64,000 nt of DNA from assembly GCF_003369795.1 (NCBI RefSeq), contig NZ_CP026730.1, forward strand, positions 682,001 through 746,000, in the 5' to 3' direction. The first letter of the stretch is position 1; every line of letters starts with the position of its first letter. The notes under the pieces were generated by a model that ran no database searches, was not told the DNA's origin, and saw only the letters and a list, made by a program, of their open reading frames with translations. This DNA is from Streptomyces sp. CB09001 (GTDB lineage Bacteria > Actinomycetota > Actinomycetes > Streptomycetales > Streptomycetaceae). The translations under genes and the position numbers were made by a program. Shown here piece after piece: positions 17,631 to 27,025 of this stretch.

Positions 17631-18790
17631 CGGGCCACCTCCCGCACGGTCTCGTCCGCGCGCACCGCGTCGAAGGCGTCCCGCAGCACGGCCTGCTCGT
17701 GGTCGTCGGGCCCGGCGCCGCGCACGTGGGTCACGAAGTCCTCCGCGATCTGCTGGTCGCTGCGGTCGGCGAGGCGCCGGGCGTAGGACACCCCGGGCTC
17801 GTCGGGGGCGCGCTCGGGGTCGAAGACGAGGCTGAGCGTGTGCGGGAAGCGGTCGGTGAGCCGGGCCATGGGCTCGTCCGGCCGGACCGGGTCGGTGAGG
17901 GTCGCCTCGACCCACGCGTCCTCGTGCGGGGTCAGCTGCGGGTCGGCGAGCAGGTCCGCCAGCCGGCCGCGCAGCCGGACCAGCGCGCGCGGCACCGGGC
18001 AGTCGACCCGCTCGGCCGTGACCGACCCGTCGGCACCCAGGTCGACGAGCCACATGCTCTTGCGGTGCCGGTGCTCCGAGAAGGAGTACGGCAGTGGGGA
18101 GCCGGAGTAGCGGACGCGTTCGGTGAGGGTCTGACAGCCGTGCAGATGCCCCAGCGCGACATAGTCCACGCCGTCGAAGACACCGGAGGGCACGGCGGCG
18201 ACCCCGCCCACGGTGATGTCCCGCTCGCTGTCGCTCTGCTCACCGCCGGTGACGAAGGCGTGCGCGAGGACGACGGAACGGGTGCCCGCCGCGCGCGTGG
18301 CGAGGTCGGCGCGCACCCGGTCCATGGCGGCGGCGAGCACGGCCTCGTGCCCCGCCTTCTCGACGCCGAACTCGGTCTTGACCAGCGCCGGTTCGAGATA
18401 CGGCAGCCCGTAGAAGGCGACGTCGCCGTGGGCGTCGCCCAGCACCACCGGGGTGCCGCAGCCCGCCGGGTCGGTGCGCAGGTGGATGCCGGCCCGGTCG
18501 ATGAGCCCGGCGCCGACCCCGAGACGCCGGGCCGAGTCGTGGTTGCCGGAGATCATCACGGTCGGCACGCCGAGTGCGGCGAGGCGGTGCAGGGCGTCGT
18601 CGAACAGCTCGACGGCGGCGAGCGGCGGCACCGCCCGGTCGTACACGTCTCCCGACACGACCACGGCGTCGACGGAGTGCTCGCGCACGGTCTCGACGAG
18701 GTGGCCGACGAACCCCGCCTGGGCGCCGAGCATGTTCACCCGGTGGAACGCCCGGCCGAGGTGCCAGTCGGAAGTGTGCAGCAATCTCAT
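17627..18790 (-). CDS. sbcD: Exonuclease SbcCD subunit D
   Basis: 387 residues, the Mre11-like Mn-dependent nuclease of SbcCD. All phosphoesterase motifs are present: HTSDWHLGR (5-13), VVVSGDVYDRAVPP, ISGNHDSARRLG, LAHAFVTGG and ALGHLHGCQ. The start is ATG 18790 (MRLLHTSDWH); twenty further residues upstream in frame do not fit the family. It is first in the sbcDC operon, with a GTGA overlap that couples its translation to sbcC. A TATGCT -10-like element on the minus strand (18811-18806) is the best promoter guess. Confidence 0.95.
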   Translation of the reverse strand: MRLLHTSDWHLGRAFHRVNMLGAQAGFVGHLVETVREHSVDAVVVSGDVYDRAVPPLAAVELFDDALHRLAALGVPTVMISGNHDSARRLGVGAGLIDRAGIHLRTDPAGCGTPVVLGDAHGDVAFYGLPYLEPALVKTEFGVEKAGHEAVLAAAMDRVRADLATRAAGTRSVVLAHAFVTGGEQSDSERDITVGGVAAVPSGVFDGVDYVALGHLHGCQTLTERVRYSGSPLPYSFSEHRHRKSMWLVDLGADGSVTAERVDCPVPRALVRLRGRLADLLADPQLTPHEDAWVEATLTDPVRPDEPMARLTDRFPHTLSLVFDPERAPDEPGVSYARRLADRSDQQIAEDFVTHVRGAGPDDHEQAVLRDAFDAVRADETVREVAR

Positions 18791-18928
18791 GAATGGGCCC
18801 TGACCAGCATATTTCTCTTGACAACACCGGAAACCGGCACAATCCGGCACGGGGGTCCCGGGCCTGCCCCCACCACGCTAGCGCCTGCCGGCACCTGCTT
18901 CACCACTGGCCCTTGTGGTCGCCGGCGG

Positions 18929-19762
18929 TCAGGAGCGGTGGGCCCACGGGATGGATTCGAGCAGCTGCTCCAGCCGCAGTTCGCCGTCGCGCGTCTGCCC
19001 GCCGTGCTCCATCAGCACGCGGAGCCGGTGGACGACGTCGTCCGGGGAGGGGTAGACCTTGGCGTGGGCGGCCGCCTCCTCGGCCAGGTTCGGCACGGGG
19101 CCGCTCGCCTCGGCCGCGTCCAGCGCCTCCTTCGCGGCGGCGGCCACGCCCTGGGGCAGCGCGGCGATGCGGCGGGCGAGGGCGTCGACGAACGCGTCGA
19201 GGTGTTCGTCCGGCACCGCGCGGTTGATCCACCCGTAGCGCTCGGCGGCGGAGGTGTCGAACAGCTCGGCCCCCAGCACGATCTCCAGCGCGCGGGCGCG
19301 GCCGACCAGCCGGTTCAGGTACTGGGTGCCGCCCCCGCCGGGGAAGATGCCCATCAGCGACTCCGGCTGGGACAGCCAGGTGCGGTCCGCGGCGGCGAAC
19401 CGCATGTCCGCGGCCATCGCCAGCTCGGCGCCGCCCGCGCGGGCATAGCCGCGCAGCTTCGCGATCGTCACCTGCGGCAGGGTGCGCAGCCGCTCGTTGA
19501 GCTGCTGAAGCGGGTTGAGGGCGGGGTCGGCCTCGGGGTCGGCCAGGGCCATGAGGGTGCTCGGATCGAAGGACCACTCGAAGTCGGCGTGCGCGGAGAA
19601 GAACTCGGGGTTGGCGGACTGCAGGACGATCACGGCGACGCCCTCGTCGGAGGCCACCTCGTCGGCGAAGGCCTTGAGGTCACCGGCCAGTGTGGCGTCG
19701 ACGGTGTTCACCGGCGGGTTGTCTATGGTCACCCGGGCGACCCGGTCCTCCACGCGGACCAC
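18929..19762 (-). CDS. Enoyl-CoA hydratase/isomerase family protein, with an in-frame stop at codon 6 of the likely original start
   Basis: A crotonase-fold protein of 277 residues from GTG 19762. The oxyanion-hole region is KLRGYARAGGAELAMAADMR and the second conserved block is FPGGGGTQYLNRLVG; Glu residues placed as in hydratases are present, but the substrate is unknown. The natural start may be ATG 19789, which has GGAGCG a proper distance upstream, but that frame reads ATG AGT TAC AGC GGT TAA before continuing in phase through CTG and GTG. Either a nonsense change has removed the original start, or a five-codon leader feeds reinitiation at GTG 19762, which lacks its own ribosome site. 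It diverges from a TetR gene. Confidence 0.78.
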   Translation of the reverse strand: MVRVEDRVARVTIDNPPVNTVDATLAGDLKAFADEVASDEGVAVIVLQSANPEFFSAHADFEWSFDPSTLMALADPEADPALNPLQQLNERLRTLPQVTIAKLRGYARAGGAELAMAADMRFAAADRTWLSQPESLMGIFPGGGGTQYLNRLVGRARALEIVLGAELFDTSAAERYGWINRAVPDEHLDAFVDALARRIAALPQGVAAAAKEALDAAEASGPVPNLAEEAAAHAKVYPSPDDVVHRLRVLMEHGGQTRDGELRLEQLLESIPWAHRS

Positions 19763-19842
19763 CAGGGACTTTTAACCGCTGTAACTCATCGCTGCGCTCC
19801 AGGCTTGTTTAGTAGGCGTTACAGAAGGACCGTAGCACGTTC

Positions 19843-19858
19843 TTTAGCGTGCGCTAAA
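19843..19858. promoter_or_regulatory. TetR operator, perfect inverted repeat
   Basis: TTTAGCG-TG-CGCTAAA (7-2-7) lies between the enoyl-CoA hydratase and TetR genes. Its right arm overlaps a TAAACT -10 box (19855-19860) that ends 7 bases before the TetR ATG at 19868, so bound repressor would block its own leaderless transcript and probably the divergent gene. Confidence 0.75.
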
Positions 19859-19867
19859 CTATGACTC

Positions 19868-21395
<1,528 letters not shown>

Positions 21396-21430
21396 CGCGC
21401 GGGGCGGTACGGCCGACCCGCGGAGCCGAA

Positions 21431-21445
21431 TAGACGACTGGTCTA
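21431..21445. promoter_or_regulatory. Shared regulon operator, copy B (autoregulatory)
   Basis: TAGAC-GACTG-GTCTA is a perfect 5-5-5 inverted repeat and the best copy of the three-site family. It lies 21 bases upstream of the TetR ATG at 21467, overlapping the expected promoter. Confidence 0.75.
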
Positions 21446-21466
21446 ATGGGTGGTAGGGTCAGAGGC

Positions 21467-22054
21467 ATGCCAGCCATCCAGGGCGACACTCGCCGCAGCA
21501 TTCTCGACGCCGCCCAGCGGATCATGGCCCGCAAGGGGTTCTCCGCGGTGGGCATCAACGAAGTCCTCACCGCGGCCGGGGTGCCGAAGGGGTCGTTCTA
21601 CCACTTCTTCGGCTCCAAGGACGCCTTCGGCGAGGCCATGATGCGGGCCTACTTCACCGACTACCTGGCGGACATGGACCGCATCCTCGCCGAGCCGGGC
21701 CTGACCTCGGCGCAGCGGCTGATGAACTACTGGCAGAACTGGCGCGAGACGCAGAGCCTCGACGAATGCCAGGGCAAGTGCCTGGCCGTCAAGCTCGGCG
21801 CGGAGGTCTCCGACCTGTCGGAGGCGATGCGGCTCGCCCTGAAGGAAGGCACCATCGCCATCGTCGACCGGCTGGAGCGGACGATCACGGCGGGCCTGAA
21901 GGACGGCTCGATCGCCGTCGACGCCACCCCCCGCGAGACCGCGCGGGTCCTGTACGACATGTGGCTCGGAGCGAGCGTCATGACCAAGATCCACCGCGAC
22001 ATCGGCCCACTGGACACCACGACGACGGTCACGCGTCAACTCCTGCACCTCTAG
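21467..22054 (+). CDS. TetR family regulator, NemR-like with paired cysteines
   Basis: 195 residues. The N-terminal helix-turn-helix (about 7-53) contains VLTAAGVPKGSFYHFFGSKD. The ligand domain carries DECQGKCLAVKLGAEVSDLS with Cys101 and Cys105, close to the position of the electrophile-sensing Cys106 of E. coli NemR. I infer sensing of reactive electrophiles, quinones or hypochlorous acid. The ATG at 21467 (AGAGG upstream) is preferred over the in-frame ATG at 21446, which abuts the operator. Its operator also precedes the hydrolase before it and the DJ-1 gene after it. Confidence 0.88.
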   Translation: MPAIQGDTRRSILDAAQRIMARKGFSAVGINEVLTAAGVPKGSFYHFFGSKDAFGEAMMRAYFTDYLADMDRILAEPGLTSAQRLMNYWQNWRETQSLDECQGKCLAVKLGAEVSDLSEAMRLALKEGTIAIVDRLERTITAGLKDGSIAVDATPRETARVLYDMWLGASVMTKIHRDIGPLDTTTTVTRQLLHL

Positions 22055-22111
22055 GGCACGAAGCACAGAACTCAGCACCCGGGCGCGCCCCGACCTCGAA
22101 GATCCGGCCGA

Positions 22112-22150
22112 ACCGGTCGTCTCCGGGCCCTGTTGGAGACGACCGGTCTA
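22112..22150. promoter_or_regulatory. Shared regulon operator, copy C, forming a 13-base hairpin
   Basis: GAGACGACCGGTCTA (22136-22150) matches copies A and B. In addition ACCGGTCGTCTCC (22112-22124) and GGAGACGACCGGT (22135-22147) are exact inverted repeats around a 10-base loop, so the region could hold two head-to-head operators, or a terminator hairpin for tetR that doubles as operator for the DJ-1 gene. Confidence 0.65.
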
Positions 22151-22175
22151 CTCACTCACTCAGGAAGTGCACACC

Positions 22176-22883
22176 ATGAAGATCCTCATCGTTCTCACCT
22201 CGCACGACGAACTCGGCACCACCGGCCGCAGGACCGGCTTCTGGCTGGAGGAACTCGCCGCCCCCTATTACCGCTTCAAGGACGCCGGCGCCGAAGTCGT
22301 ACTCGCCTCCCCCAAGGGCGGCAGGCCTCCCCTGGATCCCAAGAGCAACGAACCCGCGTTCCAGACCGACGAGACCCGCCGCTTCGAGGCCGACCCGGAA
22401 GCGATGGCGGCCCTCGCCCGCACTTCCCGGCTCGACAGCGTCTCCGCCGACGACTTCGACACCGTTTTCTACCCCGGCGGCCACGGCCCCCTGTGGGATC
22501 TGGCCGAAGACCCCACGTCCGTCCGGCTCATCGAAACCACCCTGCGCGCGGGCAAGCCCCTCGCCCTGGTCTGCCACGCCCCCGGCACCCTGCGCCACGC
22601 CACCAACCCCGACGGCACCCCCCTCGTCCGCGGCCGGAAGGTCACGGGCTTCACCAACGGCGAGGAAGCCGCCGTCGGTCTCACCGACATCGTCCCCTTC
22701 CTCGTCGAGGACGAACTCGAACGACTCGGCGCCGACTACACCAAGACCGATGACTGGCAGCCCTACGTCGTCGTCGACGGCCTCCTCGTCACCGGCCAGA
22801 GCCCCGCCTCCTCCGGCCCGGCCGCCGACGCCCTGCTCACCCTTCTCACCCTGGTCAACCAGGTCGACGAGGCCCGCGCATAG
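22176..22883 (+). CDS. DJ-1/PfpI family protein (Hsp31/glyoxalase-III-like)
   Basis: 235 residues of the type-1 glutamine-amidotransferase-like DJ-1/PfpI superfamily. The nucleophile elbow is LVCHAPGTLRHA (Cys133-His134), with DELGTTGRRTGFWLEELA (11-28) near the N-terminus and FYPGGHGPLWDL before the cysteine. Relatives remove methylglyoxal or repair glycated thiols and act as stress chaperones. The ATG at 22176 follows AGGAAG; a GTG at 22167 is less likely. The upstream operator links it to the NemR-like regulator, which fits a carbonyl or electrophile defence role. The next gene is 80 bases on and probably co-transcribed. Confidence 0.9.
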   Translation: MKILIVLTSHDELGTTGRRTGFWLEELAAPYYRFKDAGAEVVLASPKGGRPPLDPKSNEPAFQTDETRRFEADPEAMAALARTSRLDSVSADDFDTVFYPGGHGPLWDLAEDPTSVRLIETTLRAGKPLALVCHAPGTLRHATNPDGTPLVRGRKVTGFTNGEEAAVGLTDIVPFLVEDELERLGADYTKTDDWQPYVVVDGLLVTGQSPASSGPAADALLTLLTLVNQVDEARA

Positions 22884-22963
22884 CGAGCGCGCCCCGACCA
22901 TCACCGTCGGACGCACACACCACGCCCGCCTCCACGGGCACCGACCAAAAGGAGAGTGACGCC

Positions 22964-23620
22964 ATGAAGGTCTTCATCGTGGGTATCGCCGGCGGCGTCG
23001 GGAGCCGTCTGGCCCGTCTGCTGACCGCCGCCGGTGACCGGGTCGACGGGCTCTACCGCCGGCCGGAACAGGGCGAGCGCCTCGCCAACGAGGGCGTCCA
23101 CGCCACCCACGGCGACCTGACCCGCCTCGACGCGCCCGCCCTCGCCGACCTGCTGCACGACACCGACGTCCTGGTCTTCGCCGCCGGAGCCGGCGGCGAA
23201 GGCGGGACCGCCGCCACCACCGCCGTCGACGGCACCGGCCTGACCACCGCCATCGCGGCAGCCCGCCGCGCCGGCGTCCCCCGCCTGCTGCTCGTCTCCG
23301 TCTTCCCCGAAGCCTGGCGCGGCCGCGACGTGTCCGACACCTTCGAGCACTACATCGACGTCAAGAAGAAGGCGGACGCCGAACTGGCCGCCACCGACCT
23401 CGACTGGACCATCCTGCGCCCCGCCGCACTCACCGACGAACCGGGCACCGGCCGGATCAGCCTCTCCCCCGCCCTGGTCCACACCGACATCACCCGTGAC
23501 GACGTCGCAGCCACCCTCGCCGAACTCGTCCACACCCCACAGATCAGCCGCCGGATCCTCGAACTCGCCCGAGGTCCCGAACCCATCGCCGACGCCGTCC
23601 GCCGACAGACCCGCAACTGA
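22964..23620 (+). CDS. NAD(P)H-binding atypical SDR
   Basis: 218 residues with an N-terminal Rossmann motif VGIAGGVGSRLARLL (about 6-20) and the atypical-SDR pattern LDWTILRPAALTDEPGTG (about 146-163), as in NmrA/YwnB-like NAD(P)-binding oxidoreductases that lack the classical Tyr-x-x-x-Lys. ATG 22964 follows AAAAGGAGAG. It lies downstream of the DJ-1 gene without an operator of its own, so it is likely the last gene of that unit. Such proteins often reduce quinones or flavins or sense redox state; the substrate is not known. Confidence 0.85.
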   Translation: MKVFIVGIAGGVGSRLARLLTAAGDRVDGLYRRPEQGERLANEGVHATHGDLTRLDAPALADLLHDTDVLVFAAGAGGEGGTAATTAVDGTGLTTAIAAARRAGVPRLLLVSVFPEAWRGRDVSDTFEHYIDVKKKADAELAATDLDWTILRPAALTDEPGTGRISLSPALVHTDITRDDVAATLAELVHTPQISRRILELARGPEPIADAVRRQTRN

Positions 23621-23662
23621 CCAGCCGGGACGCACGTGGGGCGAGGTCCGCTGTCCGTCTCG

Positions 23663-24289
23663 TCAGGCGTCGCCGTACGCCTCCCCGCCCAGTTCGAACC
23701 CGGCCGATCCGGCGGTGGCGTCCGCGAGCCAGGAGCGGAAGGTGTCCACGTCGGCCTCCGGCAGGCCGACCTCGATGGTGACGGCCTCCGCGTACCGCTC
23801 GTCGCGCACCGCGCGGCCCGCGGTGCGCAGGTCGTTCTGGAGCTTGCCGGCCCGCTGGTGGTCGACGGTGATGGTGGCCAGGCGGAACCGGCGCCGGGTG
23901 AGGGTGCCGAGGTCGTCCAGGGCCTCGCCGACCGCGCCGCCGTAGGCGCGGATGAGGCCGCCCGCGCCGAGCTTGACGCCGCCGTAGTAGCGGGTGACGA
24001 CGGCGACGACGTACCGCATGTCGCGGCGCAGCAGCATCTGGAGCATCGGGACGCCCGCGGTGCCGCCCGGCTCGCCGTCGTCGCTCGCCTTCTGGACCCC
24101 GGCGTCGGCGCCGATGACGTACGCCCAGCAGTTGTGGGTGGCGTCCGCGTGCTCCTTGCGCACGCCCGCGACGAACGCCTGGGCGTCCTGTTCGGTGGCG
24201 GCCGGGGCGAGGGCGCACAGGAAGCGCGAGCGGTTGATCTCGGTTTCGTGCACACCTGCGCGGGCGACCGTGCGGTACTCGTCCTGCAT
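23663..24289 (-). CDS. YigZ/IMPACT family protein
   Basis: 208 residues with the family hallmark block THNCWAYVIG, then SDDGEPGGTAGVPMLQMLLR and VVTRYYGGVKLGAGGLIRAYGGAV (about 50-125), and a C-terminal ferredoxin-like UPF0029 domain. The family includes yeast Yih1/human IMPACT; bacterial YigZ is of uncertain role, perhaps in nucleic acid or translation-related binding. It converges on the preceding NAD(P)-binding gene with 42 bases between stops. Confidence 0.92.
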   Translation of the reverse strand: MQDEYRTVARAGVHETEINRSRFLCALAPAATEQDAQAFVAGVRKEHADATHNCWAYVIGADAGVQKASDDGEPGGTAGVPMLQMLLRRDMRYVVAVVTRYYGGVKLGAGGLIRAYGGAVGEALDDLGTLTRRRFRLATITVDHQRAGKLQNDLRTAGRAVRDERYAEAVTIEVGLPEADVDTFRSWLADATAGSAGFELGGEAYGDA

Positions 24290-24360
24290 CCGGCCAGCCT
24301 ATGCGCTCGCCCTGCCGCGCTCCCCGGGGGCGTCGGCAAGGCACCCGGCGGCGCCCTCGG

Positions 24361-25092
24361 TCACGGCGGGGACCCGACGTCGCGGGTGAGGTGGAGGCCG
24401 AGGAACCGGTCGGCGTACGCGCAGATCTCGAACCGGGCTCCGTCCGGAAGGTCCGGGTCGGTCTCCACCTGGCGCAGGACGCGCAGCACACCGGGCGTGT
24501 CCAGGTCGTCCTCCCAGGCCGCCCGCAGCCGGTCGCGCATCTCGCCCGGGACGGGGCGCGAGGGGCGCCGGGCCCAGCCGGCGACCGCGCGGCGCAGCCC
24601 CGCGAGGGTGGCGCGGGCCTCGTCCAGCGCGGTCGCGTCGAGCTCCACGCGCGCGTGGTGGTGCCGTTCCAGCAGGGCCAGGCGCACGGCGTCGGGGTCG
24701 GCGAGGTCGGGAGCGGCCGGGTGCACGGGGGCGACGGCGACCGTGGCCACGTCCCGGGCGTCCCCGCCCTCGCCCGCGGCCTCCCCTTCGCCCACGACGC
24801 GGACGCCCTGCCCGGTGCCCGGTCCGGGTCCGGCGGCGCCGTCCTCGAAGGGCCGGATGCCGAGGGCGGCGGCGTCCTTGCGCGGCCCGTCCCGCTCCGC
24901 CGTGCCGGTGAGCACCGCCCACGCGGGCGTGCTGTCGAGCTCCAGGGCGCGCACCAGGAGGTCCGCGACCATCAGCACGCGCAGGGCGGTGGCGTCACGC
25001 CCCGGCACGTGCGCCTCGACACGGGTCGGCGCCCGGCGGGCTGGGGCGGCGGGGGCGGGTTCTCCGGTCCGGGCGTCGATGATGCGCAGCAC
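24361..25092 (-). CDS. Degenerate cysteinyl-tRNA synthetase/MshC-like protein lacking HIGH and KMSKS
   Basis: 243 residues from GTG 25092. The N-terminus LRIIDARTGEPAPAAP resembles the start of CysS/MshC. The segment that would carry the HIGH ATP site reads GRDATALRVLMVADLLVRALE, aligning by eye with the family's YDATHLGHARTYLVFD pattern but with the His-Ile-Gly-His replaced. The C-terminal RLRAAWEDDLDTPGVLRVLR matches the helical region of CysS. No KMSKS-like motif is visible and the catalytic domain is shortened, so it is probably not an active ligase. The frame runs upstream of 25092, but antisense to the divergent CoA-binding gene. A regulatory or cysteine-binding role is speculation. Confidence 0.65.
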   Translation of the reverse strand: MLRIIDARTGEPAPAAPARRAPTRVEAHVPGRDATALRVLMVADLLVRALELDSTPAWAVLTGTAERDGPRKDAAALGIRPFEDGAAGPGPGTGQGVRVVGEGEAAGEGGDARDVATVAVAPVHPAAPDLADPDAVRLALLERHHHARVELDATALDEARATLAGLRRAVAGWARRPSRPVPGEMRDRLRAAWEDDLDTPGVLRVLRQVETDPDLPDGARFEICAYADRFLGLHLTRDVGSPP

Positions 25093-25243
25093 GAGGCGAG
25101 CGTAGGCGCGGGGGCGCGGTGATGCACAGGGGCGCGCGCTCGCCGCCCTCTCCGGCCGTGGGGGAATCCCGGCACGTCGCCGTCCGTTGTCCCGACCGGG
25201 TGGCCCGACCCGCGGGCCACCAGGGAGCACGAGGAGGCCGCCG

Positions 25244-25651
25244 GTGTACGGCGACGAGGCAACCGTCCGCAAGATCCTCACCGAGCTGGGCGACACCTGG
25301 GCCGTGGTGGGCCTGTCGAACAACCGGCAGCGCGCGGCGTACGGCGTCGCCGAGGTGCTGCAGCGCTTCGGCAAGCGCGTCGTGCCCGTGCACCCCAAGG
25401 CGGAGGCGGTGCACGGGGAGCAGGGGTACGCCTCGCTCGCGGAGATCCCGTTCGACGTGGACGTCGTCGACGTCTTCGTCAACGGCGAACTGGCCGGACC
25501 GGTCGCGGACGAGGCGGTCGCGAAGGGCGCCCGGGCGGTCTGGTTCCAGCTCGGTGTGGTCGACGAGGCGGCGTACGGGCGGACCCGGGCCGCGGGCCTG
25601 GAGATGGTGATGGACCGGTGCCCGGCGATCGAGATCCCGCGACTGGGCTGA
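25244..25651 (+). CDS. CoA-binding domain protein
   Basis: 135 residues forming a single Rossmann-type CoA-binding domain: WAVVGLSNNRQRAAYGVAEVL (about 15-35), VVPVHPKAEAVHGEQGYASL (about 42-61) and the C-terminal MDRCPAIEIPRLG. Family members bind CoA or acyl-CoA without a known reaction; some serve as redox-protective CoA carriers. GTG 25244 is the start because GAGGAGG lies 6-12 bases upstream; an earlier in-frame ATG at 25187 has no ribosome site and Arg/Pro-rich coding. It converges on the vWA gene with 12 bases between stops. Confidence 0.9.
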   Translation: MYGDEATVRKILTELGDTWAVVGLSNNRQRAAYGVAEVLQRFGKRVVPVHPKAEAVHGEQGYASLAEIPFDVDVVDVFVNGELAGPVADEAVAKGARAVWFQLGVVDEAAYGRTRAAGLEMVMDRCPAIEIPRLG

Positions 25652-25663
25652 TCGCGCCGGGGC

Positions 25664-27025
25664 TCACCGGCCGGCGCCCGGACCGGACCCGATGACCACC
25701 ACGCGGGCCCAGGCGGGCGGTGCGTCGGGGACGTAGTCGGGGTCGTCCTCGTCCCAGGAGCCGCCGGTCCGTTCCCGGGGGAACAGGCCCACCACCGTCC
25801 GGCACGCCGGGCGCGTGTCCGGCCAGGGCGTCTGCCCGTCGGTCAGCACCACGACGGCGTCCGGTGCGGGGCGCGCCCCGAGCGCCTTCGCGAAGCCGGT
25901 GCGCAGGTCCGTCCCGCCGCCGCCCACCAGCTCGATCCCTTCGTCCCGGCACAGCGAGTGCGCGAGGCGGGCCGCCGCGTCGCAGGGCACCACGCTCACC
26001 AGGTCGCGCCGGCCGCCGACGGCGCGGGCGATCGCGGCGACCTCCAGGAGGGCGCTGCCCAGTTCGGCGTCGCTGACCGATCCGGAGGTGTCGATGACCA
26101 CGGCGACCCGGGGCGGTCTGCGCCGCAGGCTGGGCAGCACCACCCCGGGTGTTCCCGCCGAGCGGCGCGACGGCCGGCCGTACGTGTAGTCCTCGCCCGC
26201 GCCGCCCGAGGAGGTCGCCGAACGGACCGCCGCCCCCAGCAACTCGCGCCACGGCTGCGGCGGGTGGAACACCTTCTCCGCCCATCGCCGCCAGCCCTTC
26301 GGGGCGCTCCCCGGGGCGGCGCTGATGCCCCGGGCCACCCGGAAGCGCACCGCGTCCCGTTCCTGCTCGCTGAGGCCGTCCGCACCGTCCGGGCCGAGGT
26401 CCCATTCCCGGTCGAGGCCGTCGGCACCGCTGCCGCAGTCCAGCCAGGCCAGGCTCTCGGTGAGCCGCCCGAGCCGGAACCGGCTCAGGTAGTCCTCCAT
26501 GAGCTGCCCGTCGGGCAGTTGCAGGAACGCCGGATCGACCGCGCCCTCCGGACGGACCAGTCCGTCGCCGAACACGTCGTCGTTGATCTCGCAGTCCGCG
26601 GCGATGTTCATCCGCAGCCGTTCCGCCGGGCCCGTCAGCCCGCGCTCGCGCGCCACCCGGTCGCTGCGTCCGTGGTGGTCGCGCAGCAGGTGCGAGACCT
26701 CGTGCACCCAGACCCCGGCCAGTTCCTCCACGGGTGTGCGGTCCACGAAGACCGGCGAGGCGTAGCACCGCCAGTACCGGTCGACGGCCATCGTCGGCAC
26801 CCTGAGCGACGGGACGACGTGCAGGGCGAACAGCGCCGTCGCCAGATAGGGCCGGGCCCGGGCGGCCTGCAGCCGGGCCGCGAAGAGCTTGTCGAGGTCG
26901 ATTTGCACCCGGTCCGGCTCGGCCGTCGCCGTACTCCGCATCGGCGTACTCGACGTCGGCGTACTCGGCACAGCCCCGGGCTGACGCGCCGGGGGCGTCG
27001 GCTTCATCGGCTTCATCGGCTTCAT
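25664..27025 (-). CDS. vWA-domain protein with N-terminal HExxH metallopeptidase-like domain (DUF2201 type)
   Basis: 453 residues. The N-terminal half has a metallopeptidase signature in WVHEVSHLLRDH (His108, Glu109, His112), and the C-terminal half a von Willebrand A-like domain with the MIDAS motif DTSGS (Asp312, Ser314, Ser316) and VVVLTDGQTPWP. This pairing is known from proteins encoded beside MoxR ATPases, where the ATPase remodels a target bound by vWA. The start is ATG 27025, overlapping the moxR stop as ATGA; two further in-frame ATGs follow at 9-base intervals because the gene opens with three Met-Lys-Pro repeats. The last gene of the operon; the target is unknown. Confidence 0.85.
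   Translation of the reverse strand: MKPMKPMKPTPPARQPGAVPSTPTSSTPMRSTATAEPDRVQIDLDKLFAARLQAARARPYLATALFALHVVPSLRVPTMAVDRYWRCYASPVFVDRTPVEELAGVWVHEVSHLLRDHHGRSDRVARERGLTGPAERLRMNIAADCEINDDVFGDGLVRPEGAVDPAFLQLPDGQLMEDYLSRFRLGRLTESLAWLDCGSGADGLDREWDLGPDGADGLSEQERDAVRFRVARGISAAPGSAPKGWRRWAEKVFHPPQPWRELLGAAVRSATSSGGAGEDYTYGRPSRRSAGTPGVVLPSLRRRPPRVAVVIDTSGSVSDAELGSALLEVAAIARAVGGRRDLVSVVPCDAAARLAHSLCRDEGIELVGGGGTDLRTGFAKALGARPAPDAVVVLTDGQTPWPDTRPACRTVVGLFPRERTGGSWDEDDPDYVPDAPPAWARVVVIGSGPGAGR

Noticed and set aside
14688..17786. Plus-strand open frame of 1032 codons opposite sbcC
   Set aside because: It is antisense to an intact SbcC with all ATPase and zinc-hook motifs; long antisense frames are expected at this GC content and its Gly/Val-rich composition matches no domain.
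18819..18845. Plus-strand TTGACA followed by CACAAT upstream of sbcD
   Set aside because: The spacer is about 14 bases, too short, and no plus-strand gene follows.
17699..19864. Plus-strand frame of 721 codons opposite sbcD and the hydratase
   Set aside because: It crosses two recognised genes on the other strand and an operator; no domain is visible.
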